Source of the DNA: a virus
Reading direction: 5' to 3' (one strand)
Length of the DNA stretch: 51,594 nt
Virus record (IMG/VR): IMGVR_UViG_3300048834_000016
Coordinates: 1-51,594 of that record
The position numbers and the translations under genes were made by a program. The notes under the pieces were generated by a model. The model ran no database searches. It was not told the origin of the DNA and saw only the letters and a list, made by a program, of their open reading frames with translations. How positions within the stretch are numbered: the stretch's first letter is position 1; each line of letters starts with the position of its first letter. This document shows positions 50,154 through 51,594 of this stretch, one piece after another.

Positions 50154-50227
50154 TGGAGCAGATTATCAGAATTGAACTGATACCTCTTACTTGGAAGGAA
50201 AGAATTCTACCACTAAACTAAATCTGC
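50154..50227 (-). tRNA. tRNA-Gly (anticodon TCC), CCA encoded
   Basis: GCAGATT pairs perfectly with AATCTGC, followed by TCCA. The anticodon loop is CTTCCAA (TCC, reading GGA). The anticodon stem has one T-T mismatch. It is 6 bases upstream of tRNA-Thr in the same transcript. Confidence 0.9.
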
Positions 50228-50337
50228 TAATGTTCAATGTATATTCTTAAGGGTCACTCACTCACTCACTTTACGTTCGTTCATTCGTTCCCTCTTAAGT
50301 ATTTACTAAGTAAGTATGAACTTAACCCTTTTTTTGA
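50228..50337. repeat. Short-repeat spacer upstream of the late tRNAs
   Basis: The spacer contains a TCACTCACTCACTCACT run near 50253, an ACGTTCGTTCATTCGTTC run near 50273 and TTAAGTATTTACTAAGTAAG near 50294. Flanking CTTAAG copies could pair. No gene or clear terminator is seen; it may hold tRNA processing sites. Confidence 0.5.
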
Positions 50338-50595
50338 CTACTTTTCTCCAACATCATTAGAAATTAGTGAAATTACTTCATTTAAAGCTCTTTCATATCC
50401 TAATGCGTCTGCTTGATAGAACGCCCAAGAGGGCGATTCGTATGATGTTTTAGCCATTACTTCGTTACGTTTACTCGTAATTCTTTCGTTTAAGATTGCC
50501 GTTAGGCGTTCTCTTACAAGAGCAGAGGATTTAAAGTTTCCTCTAATCTCCTCTGCAAGTTCTTTATTTACGTTTACAATCCATGTCTTTTTCAT
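50338..50595 (-). CDS. Small protein between portal and scaffold (85 residues)
   Basis: MKKTWIVNVNKELAEEIRGN starts by ATGA overlap with the portal stop. The helical body contains a pattern known from portal-adjacent podophage genes (SYESPSWAFYQADALGYERA). Function unknown; an assembly role is inferred from place. Confidence 0.72.
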   Translation of the reverse strand: MKKTWIVNVNKELAEEIRGNFKSSALVRERLTAILNERITSKRNEVMAKTSYESPSWAFYQADALGYERALNEVISLISNDVGEK

Positions 50596-51586
50596 TTAGC
50601 CATATCCGTTCCAATAGACTGTTCAACTTGTAAATCTTCGCTAGTTTGTTGTACCATTCGTTGAGTTTCAGCTTGTTCGTCAATACCGATATTAGGACGA
50701 AACAACGAATAACGAGAGAATCCAAGAACATCTTCAACCATCTTGGCAAGTTGTTTGCTACTCGTATGAGGAGCAATTTGTTGCCAAATAGGTGTATTAG
50801 CAAGTCCTGTAAGATTCTGAACGATTTGAGCTTGAGCAGCAAAATGCCTAGCTCCAATTGGACGAAGTACACCAGAAGCAGTAATATCTTCTTTAGTAAT
50901 CTCCATAAAGCGTTCAGCACCTAGATCGTTATCAAGAACTCTAATCCAATCAGTGCTATCCATAGATCGACGAGACTTTTCAAGCATAGCGTTAAGAGAG
51001 GGTTCTAGAAGTTCAATTTCAAACGTAGTAAGCTTCTCTTGGAAGATGCGTCCTGCTGCATTCTGTAATTCTTGCACTTCAAACTTCGTCTTTTCACCTG
51101 GAGAACGAATACCCATTGCTTCACGAGGAGCACCTGCATACTGTTCCATTCGCATTTCAAGACGATCAATGTTATTATCTGCTTGAATAACCCATTGAGC
51201 ATTCCGTGCTAGTTCTGTTACTTCACCATTATCGTCAATATGAATCTGCTCTGCAGGGCCGTACACAAACTCATTAACATCTCCCTTAATAACGATAGGA
51301 GGTAGAATAGCTAAGTCCATAGCATCTGCTTTAAGATTCTCTAGATGATCCATCCTATACTGCATTCCAACCAGATTATCTAGTGGACCCATTGCCCAAA
51401 GATTATCGGGCCTTGTACGCCATCCTACGTGGTAAATAGGGGCATGTCCAAGCCAGTTGTCGAAAGGTTCATTACGAATAGTCCACATACGATCTACAAT
51501 AGTAATCATACGATCAGACTGATATTCATCAGAATCTAGATTATGAATGTCTCCATAGAACTCTAGAATTTCAACATATCCGCTTT
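50592..51586 (-). CDS. Portal protein, C-terminal part (runs off the right edge)
   Basis: This is the rest of the portal gene started at 886; the two parts are in the same frame when 51460 is joined to base 1. It includes the wing and crown region (EQIHIDDNGEVTELARNAQW, RSPGEKTKFEVQELQNAAGR) typical of T7-type portals, and ends EQSIGTDMAK. Bases 51461-51586 duplicate 1-126. The stop overlaps the next gene by ATGA. Confidence 0.88.
51461..51586. repeat. Terminal direct repeat, right copy
   Basis: Exact copy of bases 1-126, marking circular closure of the assembly. Confidence 0.95.
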
Positions 51587-51594
51587 AGATCGGA
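51587..51594. other. Probable sequencing adapter remnant
   Basis: The final AGATCGGA equals the first 8 bases of the common Illumina adapter and departs from the sequence expected after base 126 (GAAGGTAT). It should not be treated as phage DNA. Confidence 0.85.

Overview
The window is one complete, circularly closed genome of a short-tailed phage (podovirus-type Caudoviricetes). Bases 1-126 are repeated exactly at 51461-51586, and the portal reading frame continues in frame across that overlap, so the unit length is 51,460 bp. The last 8 bases (51587-51594) match the start of a common Illumina adapter and are probably not phage DNA. The virion set is T7-like: portal, scaffold, capsid, gp11/gp12-type tail tube, three internal virion proteins, spikes and terminase. 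I see no phage RNA polymerase, integrase or repressor; instead there is a small ECF-like sigma factor. Most of the genome is AT-rich, yet it carries five tRNAs that read AT-rich codons and one GC-rich imported block. This suggests an AT-rich phage in a GC-rich proteobacterial host (Burkholderiales-like is a guess).

Layout: 9973-11277 is a gene-free control region. Its left part has two clusters of three 12-bp repeats, a tandem 11-bp repeat and a perfect DnaA box, so it is the best origin candidate. Its right part has strong sigma70-like promoters reading right, three boxA-like sequences copying the rRNA-operon antitermination signal, and sequences that fold into large closed RNA structures. 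The early and replication genes run rightwards, 11278-34715. The late genes run leftwards from 9972 to 1 and on through the circular junction from 51460 to 34761: lysis cassette, spikes, terminase, portal, two tRNAs, scaffold, capsid, tail tube, internal virion proteins and PhoH. The two transcription units converge on a hairpin terminator at 34725-34755.

The early half has four blocks. The first (11278-13910) holds small unknown early genes and a terminator. The second (13917-20381) holds tRNAs and a peptide-bond chemistry cassette: a class I GATase-like C26 hydrolase, a class II glutamine amidotransferase, two glutamine-synthetase-fold amidoligases and an ATP-grasp ligase, with small unknown genes between them. 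The third (about 20390-21975) is a foreign GC-rich block of overlapping genes, cut off inside a gene at its right edge. The fourth (21987-34715) is replication and nucleotide metabolism: primase-helicase, sigma factor, family A DNA polymerase, SSB-like protein, 5'-3' exonuclease, ThyX, MazG-like proteins, phosphoesterase, class II ribonucleotide reductase split by a group I intron with a LAGLIDADG ORF, and glutaredoxin.

The most notable observations are: three genes (class II GATase, primase-helicase, sigma factor) whose conserved N-termini can only be reached from ATT or ATA start codons; the boxA plus structured-RNA modules; the amidoligase cassette; the intron placed exactly after a redox cysteine codon of the reductase; and the sharply bounded GC-rich import.
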